Shown: one piece after another, positions 15,683 through 23,208 of the stretch
Numbering within the stretch: position 1 is the stretch's first letter
Layout: every line of letters begins with the position of its first letter
DNA from: Prevotella sp. UBA5387
GTDB lineage: Bacteria; Bacteroidota; Bacteroidia; Bacteroidales; Bacteroidaceae
Assembly (NCBI GenBank): GCA_002407775.1
Contig: DHOP01000051.1
Coordinates: 1-23,208 of the forward strand
DNA length: 23,208 bases
Direction: 5' to 3'
Made by a program: the position numbers and the translations under genes
The notes under the pieces: model-generated
The model's database searches: none
What the model was told of the DNA's origin: nothing
What the model saw: only the letters and a program-made list of their open reading frames with translations

Positions 15683-18600
15683 TTATGCCTTGGCAGTCTC
15701 AGTTGCCAATTGATCTTCGATGCGACGATCCTTAATATTGCGACCCAAAGCAAGGTAAGCAATAGGTGATGCGATGAAGATAGAGCTGAGTGTTCCGACA
15801 ACTACACCGACTGACATAGCGAAAGCGAAAGGCTGGATACTCTTACCACCAAGGAACAAGATACAGAGCAACACGATCAACGTAGTTGTAGATGTATTGA
15901 TGGTTCTGGACAACGTCTGGTTGATAGAGTCATTGAATAGTATCTGTGCGTCTAGCTTGGGATGTAGTCGTAAGTTCTCACGAATACGGTCGAATACCAC
16001 CACCTTATCATTAATGGAGTAACCAATAACCGTCAATACCGCACCAATGAATGTCTGATCGACCTCCAGCGAGAATGGCAATAGGCCTTGTAGCAAAGAG
16101 AATATACCAATAACAGCCAAAGAGTCGAAGGTCAATGCAATGGTTGAACCTAAGGAGAAAGACACGTTGCGGAATCTCAACAGAATATAGAGGAAGATAG
16201 CAATCAAGGAGATTACCACACTAAGGATGGCTCCGTAGGTCACATCTTTAGCAACAGAAGGTCCAACCTTCGTTGAGCTGATGATAGAACCACCTTCGCG
16301 AATATCCGGATTCTTAAAGGCCTCTACGTTCTTCTGTGTAACAAGGTTGGCGCTCTTCAAACCATTATAGAGAATATTTTCAACCTCATTGTCAACGGCA
16401 GGGTCACTAGACTCAATCTTGTAGTTGGTAGAGATACGTATTGTCTTATTATCAGTTCCTAAAGAAATGGCACTGGTTGTATAGCCTTGGAAAATCTTAT
16501 CAAGTACAACACGTACCTGTTCAGGCTGTGTCGGCTTTTCAAAAGCGATAACATAGTTGCGACCTCCAGTAAAGTCAATGCTCTGTGCCAGACCACGAAC
16601 GAAGAAGCTAGCAATAAAGACAAGAGATAGAGCTATCGTTATGCCAAAACTTTTCTTGTACATTGACATGAACTTGAAGTTGGTATCGCGCATCATGTTC
16701 CTTGAGATAGGGGTCCAATATTTCAAGTTAAGCCATTTGTCCTTATTGATCTTGTACTCGTAAACTAGACGAGTAAGATATACGGCACTAAAGAACGAGC
16801 AGACAAGACCTATGATCCATGTCGTTGCAAAGCCACGGATAGGACCGGTACCAAAGATATATAGGATCACACCAGTGATAAGAGAGGTGAGGTTAGAGTC
16901 AAAGATAGCCGAGAATGCATTCTTATATCCGAGGTTAACGGCTTGTTTCATGCCCTTACCTGCTCGTAATTCCTCTTTGATACGTTCATAGATAAGCACG
17001 TTGGCATCGATCGCAGTACCTAGCGTAAGCACCATACCGGCAATACCCGACATGGTCAAGGCCGCCTGGAATGAAGTTAGAATACCCAGCGTAAAGAACA
17101 CGTTGATGAGCAAAGCACCTACAGCAACGAGTCCTGGAACAACGTTGTATATGGCAATCATATAGAGAATCAACAGAACAAACGCAATGACAAATGAAAC
17201 AATGCCTTGCTGAATGGACTGTGCACCAAGTGTAGGGCCGACAATCTCCTCCTGTACGATGTGTGCAGGAGCAGGCATACGACCAGAGTTCAAGGTGTTT
17301 GCAAGGTCCTTGGTATCCTCGATAGTGAAGCTACCAGAGATTGAAGACTGACCACCTGAAATCTCTCCGTTTACACGAGGAGCTGAATACACAACGTTGT
17401 CAAGAACGATAGCGATGGCCTTACCGACGTTTGCTTTGGTAAGTTCTGCCCAACGACGTGCACCATCAGCATTCATGGTCATGCTAACCTCAGGTTGACC
17501 AGTAAGGTTGTTGAATTGATCCTTAGCCTCGGTCACTACATCACCTTCCAGCGGAGCACGGCCGTTGGGAGTCGTAACCTTCAGCGCATGCAACTCAAAG
17601 ATATTCTTAACAGAAAGTCCATCGGCTGGCTTAGCGCTCCATAATAGCTTCATGTCACTAGGCAATACCTGCTTAGCAAGCTGACTATAGATTATCTTGT
17701 TGACGGCTGCAGTATCTCGAACGCTTGCATAACCAACAACGCTCAGGCTGTTTCCACCTGTAGTTTGAAGCATTGCAAGCAGCGGGTGCAACTTCTTAGC
17801 TTGTGCAAGTTGAGCATCAGGTGTAGTCTTCACATCCTGCTTCTTGGCAGCATTTTTCAGCTGGAACTTAGGCTTAGCTGTCTCAGCAGCTTTTTCTGCC
17901 TTAGCAGCTGACTTTGTTGAATCATTTACAGCAGTAGTGTCTTGGTCACCATTGGCCAAACGAGTATCTAACTGAGAAAGATAAGGAATAACCTCAGAGG
18001 CGTTGTAAGTCTCCCAGAACTCCAAGTTGGCGCTACCCTGCAACAGCTTACGCATACGCTCGGGCTCCTTGATACCTGGCATCTCAACCATAATACGGCC
18101 CTCGGTGCCCTGTACCTTCTGGATATTGGGTTGTACCACGCCAAACTGGTCGATACGAGTGCGTACTACGATAAATGAGTTGTCAATAGCCGCTGTAACA
18201 TCTGAGCGAAGGGCCTTCTCTACCTCACCGTCAGTGCTGGTAGGCGAAATCTTGCCTTGCATCTGCTGAGTAGCGAATACCTCGGCAAGGCGATGGCCTG
18301 GGGCATTGTTGTGATAGGCCTTGATAAAGAGCGAAATAAAATCCCCTTGAGTGGTTTCCATCTCCTTACGAGCATCGCTCATTGACTTGGTAAAGGCAGC
18401 GTCCGTCTTGTGATCAGCCAGCATTTCCACGACATCGGGTACCGATATCTCAAGGATAACGTTCATACCTCCCTTAAGGTCAAGGCCAAGGCCAATCTGC
18501 GTTTCCAAACATTTTTGGTAAGTGTAGATGCCGAGGTACTTCACAGAATCCTTGTACTCCTGGGCTGCAATAGGATCTCCCAATTTAGCAGCTTGCTTGT

Positions 18601-18694
18601 CATAGTATCTCGTTGCAACCGAGAAAGACAAATAGAAGATGCTTGCAAGTGTCAGTAACACGGACGTTACAATGACTATTCCTTTGTTTTGCAT
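15683..18694 (-). CDS. secDF: Fused protein-export membrane protein SecD-SecF
   Basis: This 1003-residue inner-membrane protein uses the proton gradient to help the Sec translocase complete export. The SecD part (about 1-640) has an N-terminal membrane segment (5-25), the conserved DLKGGM at 72-77, a large periplasmic region, and membrane segments from about 485 (LGTAIDANVLIYERIKEEL is the SecD signature). The SecF part (about 665-1003) starts with a membrane segment, then IDFTGGRNY near 704-712 and GYSINDKVVVFDRIREN. Single-chain SecDF is usual in Bacteroidota. Residues about 250-300 of the periplasmic domain are low-complexity, rich in Ala, Lys, Thr and Asp, with no counterpart I know in E. 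coli SecD. The gene has its own candidate promoter and terminator. Confidence 0.96.
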   Translation of the reverse strand: MQNKGIVIVTSVLLTLASIFYLSFSVATRYYDKQAAKLGDPIAAQEYKDSVKYLGIYTYQKCLETQIGLGLDLKGGMNVILEISVPDVVEMLADHKTDAAFTKSMSDARKEMETTQGDFISLFIKAYHNNAPGHRLAEVFATQQMQGKISPTSTDGEVEKALRSDVTAAIDNSFIVVRTRIDQFGVVQPNIQKVQGTEGRIMVEMPGIKEPERMRKLLQGSANLEFWETYNASEVIPYLSQLDTRLANGDQDTTAVNDSTKSAAKAEKAAETAKPKFQLKNAAKKQDVKTTPDAQLAQAKKLHPLLAMLQTTGGNSLSVVGYASVRDTAAVNKIIYSQLAKQVLPSDMKLLWSAKPADGLSVKNIFELHALKVTTPNGRAPLEGDVVTEAKDQFNNLTGQPEVSMTMNADGARRWAELTKANVGKAIAIVLDNVVYSAPRVNGEISGGQSSISGSFTIEDTKDLANTLNSGRMPAPAHIVQEEIVGPTLGAQSIQQGIVSFVIAFVLLILYMIAIYNVVPGLVAVGALLINVFFTLGILTSFQAALTMSGIAGMVLTLGTAIDANVLIYERIKEELRAGKGMKQAVNLGYKNAFSAIFDSNLTSLITGVILYIFGTGPIRGFATTWIIGLVCSFFSAVYLTRLVYEYKINKDKWLNLKYWTPISRNMMRDTNFKFMSMYKKSFGITIALSLVFIASFFVRGLAQSIDFTGGRNYVIAFEKPTQPEQVRVVLDKIFQGYTTSAISLGTDNKTIRISTNYKIESSDPAVDNEVENILYNGLKSANLVTQKNVEAFKNPDIREGGSIISSTKVGPSVAKDVTYGAILSVVISLIAIFLYILLRFRNVSFSLGSTIALTFDSLAVIGIFSLLQGLLPFSLEVDQTFIGAVLTVIGYSINDKVVVFDRIRENLRLHPKLDAQILFNDSINQTLSRTINTSTTTLIVLLCILFLGGKSIQPFAFAMSVGVVVGTLSSIFIASPIAYLALGRNIKDRRIEDQLATETAKA

Positions 18695-18742
18695 TTTGTT
18701 AGTAATATTTATTTATTTTTCTTATAAGCACTATATGACGTG

Positions 18743-18750
18743 CAAAGATA
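18743..18750 (-). promoter_or_regulatory. Candidate -7 element of secDF
   Basis: On the - strand this reads TATCTTTG, an exact TAnnTTTG match, followed by CA as at the kduI promoter. It predicts a leader of about 40 nt. I see no TTTG at the -33 position, so the call rests on the -7 element and location. Confidence 0.55.
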
Positions 18751-18792
18751 CTATCTTTTTTCATCTTCTGAGAAGTTTTGACTCTAAAATAT

Positions 18793-19890
18793 TCATTTTT
18801 TTGAAGTTACAGAGCGTTTTTCCAACCAACATGATATGGGGTAATGATCCGATGTCTTTATGCTGTTGTCTACTCGGCACTTATAGGGTTTAAAGTGCTC
18901 TGAGCACATGATGTTGTCGATACGAACGTAAAAGCCGTTGCTATGATAGCTGATTCCTGGGCCCATACCTGTCTCTATGTAGCAGTCGGTGAGATCCTTA
19001 GCGATAGTACGGTGGGCGTAAGATATGGGGCTGTCGTTGAAGTCGCCACACACGATCAAAGGCGTACTACGGTGATAAGCGATATATCGTGCCACGGCAT
19101 CTGCTTCTACCGCCCGAATGGTGGTAGCCCTGGATAGCTTTTTGAGTAGCATGCGAGAGGTGGCTTTGGTTGTATCGGCACCCGTTTCACCCTTCATCAT
19201 TTCCTTGAACTGAACTTTCTCCTCAACCGTAAGACCTGTAGTCTCCAGGTGATTGTTGATGACGATGACCTCAGTGCCATTGATCATGAGTTTGAAAGCG
19301 GCACTCAAATTTCCCTTTGAAGGATAAGGGATGTGTTCCTTCGAGACAATGGGAAACTTGCTAAATATGCTAATCGTATTGCCTGATCCATTGTTGGCAG
19401 TATCACGATAGTGATAAATGGAGTTGAGAACGGAGTCCACTTTTTGTTTTCCCACTTCATTGGTGCCTGATTCCTGCAGGCATACAATGTCAGCATCTTG
19501 CTCTGCAATATAATCCAAGATTGGATTGCTGTTATTCTCACCATCCTCCCAACCAGCAAAAAGCCATACGTTGTAACTCAACACCTTGATGGCATCGCGG
19601 GGTGGTTCATGCCCAACGTTGAGCGGACAATAATTGCGAATCGGGATGTAGCATAGCAAGAAGCCAGCCAAAGGAATCCATACGCCCCGTGTCTTAAAGA
19701 TAACCCAGAAGACAAGAAAAGCGAAGTTGATAAACAAGAAGAAAGGGAAGACAAGTCCAACATTGCTCAACAAAGGAAACGTTGCTGGATTTAGTCTGTC
19801 AGAAAAACCAATAAACATCATGATGATGACCGTCGCGATATTTGCGCCAGCCACCACTTGAAGGGTGAATGTCTTCAGCTTCTTGATCAT
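18793..19890 (-). CDS. Membrane-anchored endonuclease/exonuclease/phosphatase-fold protein
   Basis: This 365-residue protein has three N-terminal membrane segments (about 9-29, 42-65, 69-85) followed by a metal-dependent endonuclease/exonuclease/phosphatase (EEP) domain from about 100 to the end. Visible motifs are VLSYNVW (Asn107), IVCLQES (Glu140, metal binding), VINNHLETTG, VCGDFNDSP and the terminal SDHYPI with the catalytic His. The EEP fold includes nucleases, phospholipid and inositol phosphatases, so the substrate is open; a membrane anchor would suit a lipid or periplasmic phosphoester. Its ATG overlaps the rhomboid stop by 4 nt, so the two are translationally coupled. Confidence 0.85.
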   Translation of the reverse strand: MIKKLKTFTLQVVAGANIATVIIMMFIGFSDRLNPATFPLLSNVGLVFPFFLFINFAFLVFWVIFKTRGVWIPLAGFLLCYIPIRNYCPLNVGHEPPRDAIKVLSYNVWLFAGWEDGENNSNPILDYIAEQDADIVCLQESGTNEVGKQKVDSVLNSIYHYRDTANNGSGNTISIFSKFPIVSKEHIPYPSKGNLSAAFKLMINGTEVIVINNHLETTGLTVEEKVQFKEMMKGETGADTTKATSRMLLKKLSRATTIRAVEADAVARYIAYHRSTPLIVCGDFNDSPISYAHRTIAKDLTDCYIETGMGPGISYHSNGFYVRIDNIMCSEHFKPYKCRVDNSIKTSDHYPISCWLEKRSVTSKK

Positions 19891-20810
19891 TTGTTGCTCT
19901 GATCGAAAAGCGTCTGCTTCTCGTCCTTGCTTAGGCTATCGTATCCGCTTTTGCGAATCTTGTCGAGAATGCGGTCTATCTCCTCCTGTGCGGCTTTTTT
20001 TTCAGCGTTGTACTGCCAATCGGAATTACTCTCTTTGGGTTCCGACTTGGGCTTGCTGGCATGGCGATCTGAAGAATGCCGTTCCCAACGCGACTTCATG
20101 TTACTGAAAAATTCAGCCCCAGTAGCCTCTACATAGCTTCCTCCCGGATGGTTGCGCCAATAGCGAATGAGGAAAAAACCGAAAATCATGCCCCCAAGAT
20201 GGGCGAGGTGAGCCACATTGCTGCCTGGCATGGCCATGGCTGAGAACAACTCAACGGCAATGGAACCTATGATCATCCACTTTGCTTTGATGGGGACCGG
20301 GATAGGGATAATAAACATTTTCTGATCGGGAAACATCATGCCGAATGCAAGCAACAGCGCATAGATAGCACCAGATGCCCCAACAGTGGTAAGACCGTCA
20401 AGTTGAGATGACAATTGACTCATCACGGAAATGGCGTCACCAATGCTTAATGATTGCTGTCCATTAAGCATGAAATATACCCAGAAAAACTGGGCAATCT
20501 CCTGCATGATACCTGCGCCGACACCACAAAAAATGTAATAAAAAAGGAACTTCTTAGGACCCCATGCCTGCTCGACGACAGCGCCAAACATCCACAGCAT
20601 AAACATATTCAGGATGATATGTTCCCATCCTCCGTGCATAAAAATGTAAGTTACAAGTTGATACACATGAAAGTTGGAGGCCATAAAAAAATGCAGCCCA
20701 AATATATTGTTAAGGTCAATGCCCGAAACCTGATTAAGAACCAACATTGTCAAAAACGCCAGAATGTTGATAATAAGCAGATTCTTAGTTATAGTTGGAA
20801 TCTTGAACAT
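19887..20810 (-). CDS. Rhomboid-family intramembrane serine protease
   Basis: This 307-residue polytopic inner-membrane protein cleaves transmembrane substrates. It has six hydrophobic segments in residues about 8-215. The catalytic dyad is Ser146 in GASGAIY and His204 in AHLGGMIFG, and FMHGGWEHIILNMF at 57-70 is the conserved L1/TM2 stretch. The C-terminal tail (about 225-307) is soluble, charged and helical, with KSEPKESNSD then a Lys/Glu-rich part. The EEP-fold gene overlaps its end by 4 nt, so they probably share an mRNA and perhaps a process, though no substrate is apparent. A candidate -7 element lies 40 nt upstream. Confidence 0.93.
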   Translation of the reverse strand: MFKIPTITKNLLIINILAFLTMLVLNQVSGIDLNNIFGLHFFMASNFHVYQLVTYIFMHGGWEHIILNMFMLWMFGAVVEQAWGPKKFLFYYIFCGVGAGIMQEIAQFFWVYFMLNGQQSLSIGDAISVMSQLSSQLDGLTTVGASGAIYALLLAFGMMFPDQKMFIIPIPVPIKAKWMIIGSIAVELFSAMAMPGSNVAHLAHLGGMIFGFFLIRYWRNHPGGSYVEATGAEFFSNMKSRWERHSSDRHASKPKSEPKESNSDWQYNAEKKAAQEEIDRILDKIRKSGYDSLSKDEKQTLFDQSNK

Positions 20811-20849
20811 GATGTCAATATAATCTTCTAATTCGAATTAATAATGCTG

Positions 20850-20857
20850 CAAAAATA
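20850..20857 (-). promoter_or_regulatory. Candidate -7 element of the rhomboid-EEP operon
   Basis: On the - strand this reads TATTTTTG, an exact TAnnTTTG match, followed by CAGC. It lies 40 nt before the rhomboid start. The surrounding DNA is AT-rich, so chance matches are easier here, and no clear -33 TTTG is seen. Confidence 0.5.
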
Positions 20858-20939
20858 CGAAAAAAGTCCATTAATCGGCTATAAAACAGATGATTTGCTA
20901 ATATTTTTAAGCTTTATCATCATTTTTCCAATAATTTTT

Positions 20940-20970
20940 TTTGATTAATGAAAGTAATAACCTATATTTG
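20940..20970 (+). promoter_or_regulatory. HU gene promoter with both -33 and -7 elements
   Basis: TTTG at 20940-20943 and TATATTTG at 20963-20970 are separated by 19 nt, the textbook spacing of the Bacteroidota vegetative promoter (TTTG, 19-21 nt, TAnnTTTG). Start of transcription would be near 20977, giving a leader of about 45 nt. This is the only promoter in the window where both elements match exactly. Confidence 0.8.
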
Positions 20971-21022
20971 CCAGTGATTCGATTATTTTAGTACGATTAT
21001 ATTCACTTAATAAATAAAAATT

Positions 21023-21298
21023 ATGAACAAGACAGAATTAGTTAAGAAGATTGCTGAGGTAACAGGCCTTAGCGGCGTTGATTCCAAGAAGGCTCTTGAT
21101 GCAACAATGGCAGCTGTTAAGGCAGCTTTGGTTGCTGGAGACAAGGTTCAATTGGTAGGCTTTGGCACATTTGCCACAAAGGAGCGTCCTGCTCGTCAGG
21201 GTGTGAATCCTTCTAACGGTAGCAAGATTCAGATTCCAGCAAAGACTGTGGTGAAGTTCAGCCCAGGTTCAGAGTTCGAGGAAGCTGTAAATAAATAA
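21023..21298 (+). CDS. HU-family (DNABII) DNA-binding protein
   Basis: This 91-residue histone-like protein bends and compacts DNA as a dimer. The N-terminal helices (1-37) carry the usual ELVKKIAE start. The beta-sheet has VGFGTF at about 45-50 and the DNA-contacting arm at about 54-75, ending in IQIPAKTVVKFSPG. The arm tip reads GVNPSNG where the classical HU reads GRNPxTG, so the conserved Arg is replaced by Val; the intercalating Pro is kept. Length is exactly that of the family. It is monocistronic, with a strong promoter and an intrinsic terminator. IHF-like members share the fold, so HU versus IHF is by length and general similarity. Confidence 0.95.
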   Translation: MNKTELVKKIAEVTGLSGVDSKKALDATMAAVKAALVAGDKVQLVGFGTFATKERPARQGVNPSNGSKIQIPAKTVVKFSPGSEFEEAVNK

Positions 21299-21321
21299 TG
21301 TAAATATTTATCACAATATTT

Positions 21322-21358
21322 AAAGCGGGAATTACGATAAACGTGATTCCCGCTTTTT
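21322..21358 (+). terminator. Intrinsic terminator of the HU gene
   Basis: AAAGCGGGAAT (21322-21332) pairs with ATTCCCGCTTT (21346-21356), leaving a 13-nt loop that can pair further near the stem. A T run at 21354-21358 follows the GC part. It starts 23 nt after the HU stop. Confidence 0.9.
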
Positions 21359-21408
21359 GTATATTCATATTGCCCATCTCGGACAACATTTTTTCGTTTA
21401 GCATGTAC

Positions 21409-21435
21409 GGTCACGCCGTATTTCACGGCATGACC
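21409..21435 (-). terminator. Hairpin just after the kduD stop
   Basis: GGTCACGCCGT (21409-21419) and ACGGCATGACC (21425-21435) form an 11-bp stem with a five-base loop. The one + strand mismatch (C opposite A) is a G-U pair in - strand RNA, so the stem is complete only in the kduD transcript. It starts 14 nt after the kduD stop. No T tract follows, so it may protect the 3' end or act with Rho. Confidence 0.6.
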
Positions 21436-21449
21436 CACGATCAATCGAA

Positions 21450-22259
21450 TTACTTAGGCTGCTTACCAATGTAAGCCAAGATACCACCATCCACGTAGAG
21501 CACATGACCGTTAACGGCGTCAGATGCGTGAGATGCGAGGAATACAGCAGGACCACCAAGCTCAGATGGGTCGAGCCAACGGCCAGCAGGAGTCCTGGCG
21601 CAGATAAAGCTATCGAACGGATGACGGCTTCCATCGGGTTGGATCTCGCGCAAAGGAGCTGTCTGTGGTGTAGCGATATAGCCTGGGCCAATGCCATTGC
21701 ACTGGATGTTGTACTCGCCATACTCAGAGCAGATATTGCGGGTGAGCATCTTCAGACCGCCCTTAGCAGCTGCATAAGCAGACACTGTCTCGCGACCCAA
21801 TTCACTCATCATAGAGCAAATGTTGATGATCTTACCCTCACGGCGCTCCATCATCTCAGGAATGACAGCAGAAGAAACGATAAATGGACCTACCAAGTCA
21901 ATGTCGATCACAGCCTGGAACTCTGCGCGCTTCATCTCATGCATAGGGATACGCTTGATGATACCTGCATTGTTTACCAAAATATCAATCTGACCTACTT
22001 CCTGGTGAATGCGCTCAACAAGTGCCTTCACGTCGTCTTCCTTGGTCACGTCGCATACATAGCCAGTCACGTTGGTGATGCCAGCCTCTTTGTAAGCTGC
22101 CAATCCACGATTCACGAGATCCTGATTGATATCGTTGAAGATAACGCGGTTTAGGCCGGCAGCAACGAATGCCTTGGCAATGTTAAAGCCGATGCCATAG
22201 GAAGCACCGGTAATCCAGGCATTTTTGCCTTCAAGTGAGAAAATGTTTAAACTTTCCAT
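21450..22259 (-). CDS. kduD: 2-dehydro-3-deoxy-D-gluconate 5-dehydrogenase (KduD), short-chain dehydrogenase
   Basis: This 269-residue cytoplasmic short-chain dehydrogenase should interconvert 3-deoxy-D-glycero-2,5-hexodiulosonate and 2-keto-3-deoxygluconate with NAD(H), the step after KduI in unsaturated uronate breakdown. The Rossmann motif TGASYGIG lies at 17-24, NNAG at 96-99, and the catalytic Ser149, Tyr162 and Lys166 in SAYAAAKGG. The fourth tetrad position, usually Asn in this helix, is Asp121 (DIDLVGPF). The sequence also resembles proteins named gluconate 5-dehydrogenase; the adjacent kduI decides for KduD. The start is 27 nt after the kduI stop, so both form one operon. Confidence 0.87.
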   Translation of the reverse strand: MESLNIFSLEGKNAWITGASYGIGFNIAKAFVAAGLNRVIFNDINQDLVNRGLAAYKEAGITNVTGYVCDVTKEDDVKALVERIHQEVGQIDILVNNAGIIKRIPMHEMKRAEFQAVIDIDLVGPFIVSSAVIPEMMERREGKIINICSMMSELGRETVSAYAAAKGGLKMLTRNICSEYGEYNIQCNGIGPGYIATPQTAPLREIQPDGSRHPFDSFICARTPAGRWLDPSELGGPAVFLASHASDAVNGHVLYVDGGILAYIGKQPK

Positions 22260-22286
22260 ATTGTTATGATTTAAAGATGTGAACGT

Positions 22287-23132
22287 TTATTTCAGGTCTG
22301 TAATAGGGAAGAGGTCTTGGTCACCATAGTCCAAGTTCTCGCCAGCCATTCCCCAGATAAATGTGTAATTGTGAGTGGCAGCCGCACTATGAATGCTCCA
22401 TTCGGGTGAAATGACGGCTTGATTGCCACGCATCCAGATATGTCTTGTCTCATCGGGCTCGCCCATAAAATGGCATACCATTTGGTCATCGGGCACTTCA
22501 AAGTAGAAGTATGCCTCCATCCTGCGGCTATGGATGTGGGCTGGCATGGTATTCCACACACTTCCAACTTCCAATTCCGTCATACCCATCTGCAACTGAC
22601 AAGTAGGCAACACCTGATTGACGATCATCTTGTTGATGGTCCGTGCATTGCTGGTGGCCAGATCGCCCATCTTTACGCTGATAGCATCCTGCTTGGTAAC
22701 CTTGCGGGAAGTATAGCAGCAATGGGCTGGTGTGCTATTGAAATAGAGCAGTGCCGGATGCTCGGCATCCTTACTTTCAAACACCACGTCGCGATTGCCA
22801 CGTCCGATATAAAGTGCCTCCTTATAACCGAGGTTGAATGAGTCTTCGCCAACAATCACCGTAGCATCGCCTCCACCTACATTGTATATACCTATCTCGC
22901 GACGCTCAGTGAACCATTTGGCCTTCAATGGCTCTATGGCTTCCAGCTTCAAAGGCTTATTTTGCGGCATGGCTCCGCCAACAATCATACGATCATACAT
23001 AGAGTAGACCATATTTACTTCGTCCTTAGCAAAAAGCCGTTCTATAAGGAAGTCTTGACGTAGACGAGTTGTATCGTAGGCTTTTGCATCCGCAGGGTTT
23101 GCGGAATAGCGCAGTTCATAGTTTGTTTTCAT
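22287..23132 (-). CDS. kduI: 5-keto-4-deoxyuronate isomerase (KduI)
   Basis: This cupin-fold enzyme isomerises 5-keto-4-deoxyuronate to the substrate of KduD, in pectin or glycosaminoglycan uronate catabolism. I start it at 23132, giving 281 residues beginning MKTNYELRYS, because homologues begin this way (E. coli KduI is 278 residues) and because the next in-frame ATG upstream (23168) lies outside the predicted transcript. Metal ligands fit His199, His201 and Glu206 (HIHSRRME) and His248 (WSIHSAA), offset by three from E. coli His196, His198, Glu203 and His245. It is the first gene of the kduI-kduD operon. No polysaccharide lyase or unsaturated uronidase is in the window, so the uronate source is encoded elsewhere. 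Confidence 0.95.
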   Translation of the reverse strand: MKTNYELRYSANPADAKAYDTTRLRQDFLIERLFAKDEVNMVYSMYDRMIVGGAMPQNKPLKLEAIEPLKAKWFTERREIGIYNVGGGDATVIVGEDSFNLGYKEALYIGRGNRDVVFESKDAEHPALLYFNSTPAHCCYTSRKVTKQDAISVKMGDLATSNARTINKMIVNQVLPTCQLQMGMTELEVGSVWNTMPAHIHSRRMEAYFYFEVPDDQMVCHFMGEPDETRHIWMRGNQAVISPEWSIHSAAATHNYTFIWGMAGENLDYGDQDLFPITDLK

Positions 23133-23155
23133 TGACAATGGGGGTTTTACATATG

Positions 23156-23163
23156 CAAAGATA
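23156..23163 (-). promoter_or_regulatory. kduI-kduD promoter -7 element
   Basis: On the - strand this reads TATCTTTG, an exact TAnnTTTG match followed by CA. The predicted transcription start near 23149 leaves a leader of about 17 nt to the kduI ATG at 23132. The -33 element would lie near 23183-23186, where no TTTG is clear. Confidence 0.6.
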
Positions 23164-23208
23164 GCCAATAAAATCGATAAGTGGTTACCCGTTGGCGGAA
23201 TTAATTTA

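Noticed and set aside
21504..22154. 216-codon ORF on the + strand
   Set aside because: It lies wholly antisense to kduD, has no family resemblance or promoter, and its residues (many His, Cys, Arg) look like a shadow of the coding strand.
22419..22841. 140-codon ORF on the + strand
   Set aside because: It is antisense to kduI and has no supporting features.
23133..23168. Longer kduI start giving 293 residues
   Set aside because: The added 12 residues have no match to the usual KduI N-terminus, and this ATG lies upstream of the predicted -7 element and transcription start.
1..23208. tRNA or rRNA genes, insertion sequences, phage or restriction genes
   Set aside because: I looked for cloverleaf-like segments, transposase motifs and terminal inverted repeats in the intergenic regions and found none that hold up.

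Overview
The window looks like chromosome of a Bacteroidota member, most likely order Bacteroidales and close to Prevotella/Segatella. The support is a SusC/SusD outer-membrane pair, a single-chain SecD-SecF fusion, a LysO exporter split into two ORFs, the kduI-kduD pair, and several promoters with the Bacteroidota -7 element TAnnTTTG (usually TATCTTTG) instead of a sigma-70 -10 box. I see no tRNA, rRNA, insertion sequence, CRISPR array or phage gene.

Region 1 (about 1-11.6 kb, + strand) is a compact glycan-utilisation locus: an STN-containing SusC-type TonB-dependent transporter, a SusD-type lipoprotein, two overlapping ORFs that together make a LysO/DUF340 exporter, a secreted GH2 beta-galactosidase and a secreted GH63-type glucosidase. 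Genes are 4-45 nt apart or overlap, except for 151 nt holding an extended hairpin between the two hydrolases. SusCD would capture and import an oligosaccharide, and the hydrolases would release beta-galactosyl and alpha-glucosyl residues. The substrate is not readable from sequence. No regulator lies in the window. The locus ends in a perfect 23-bp hairpin.

Region 2 (11.66-15.53 kb) is a nitric oxide/oxygen stress module. On the - strand run ric (ScdA/YtfE di-iron repair protein), a type A flavodiiron protein with all seven di-iron ligands, a one-cluster ferredoxin and a stand-alone hemerythrin. A Crp/Fnr-family regulator is divergent on the + strand across a 371-nt intergenic region with candidate promoters and dyads. 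The ferredoxin is the obvious candidate electron donor to the flavodiiron protein, which has no rubredoxin domain of its own.

Region 3 (15.6-21.3 kb) is housekeeping: secDF with a textbook terminator, a membrane-anchored endonuclease/exonuclease/phosphatase-fold protein translationally coupled to a rhomboid protease, and a divergent HU-family DNA-binding protein with the best promoter in the window.

Region 4 (21.4-23.2 kb, - strand) is kduI-kduD, two consecutive steps of unsaturated uronate catabolism. It has a clear promoter that fixes the kduI start and a hairpin just after the kduD stop.

No gene here is of a wholly unknown family. The most novel-looking points are the LysO pair inside a glycan operon, the ferredoxin/hemerythrin extension of the ric-flavodiiron operon, and a repeat-rich, strongly dyad-symmetric block at the left edge.
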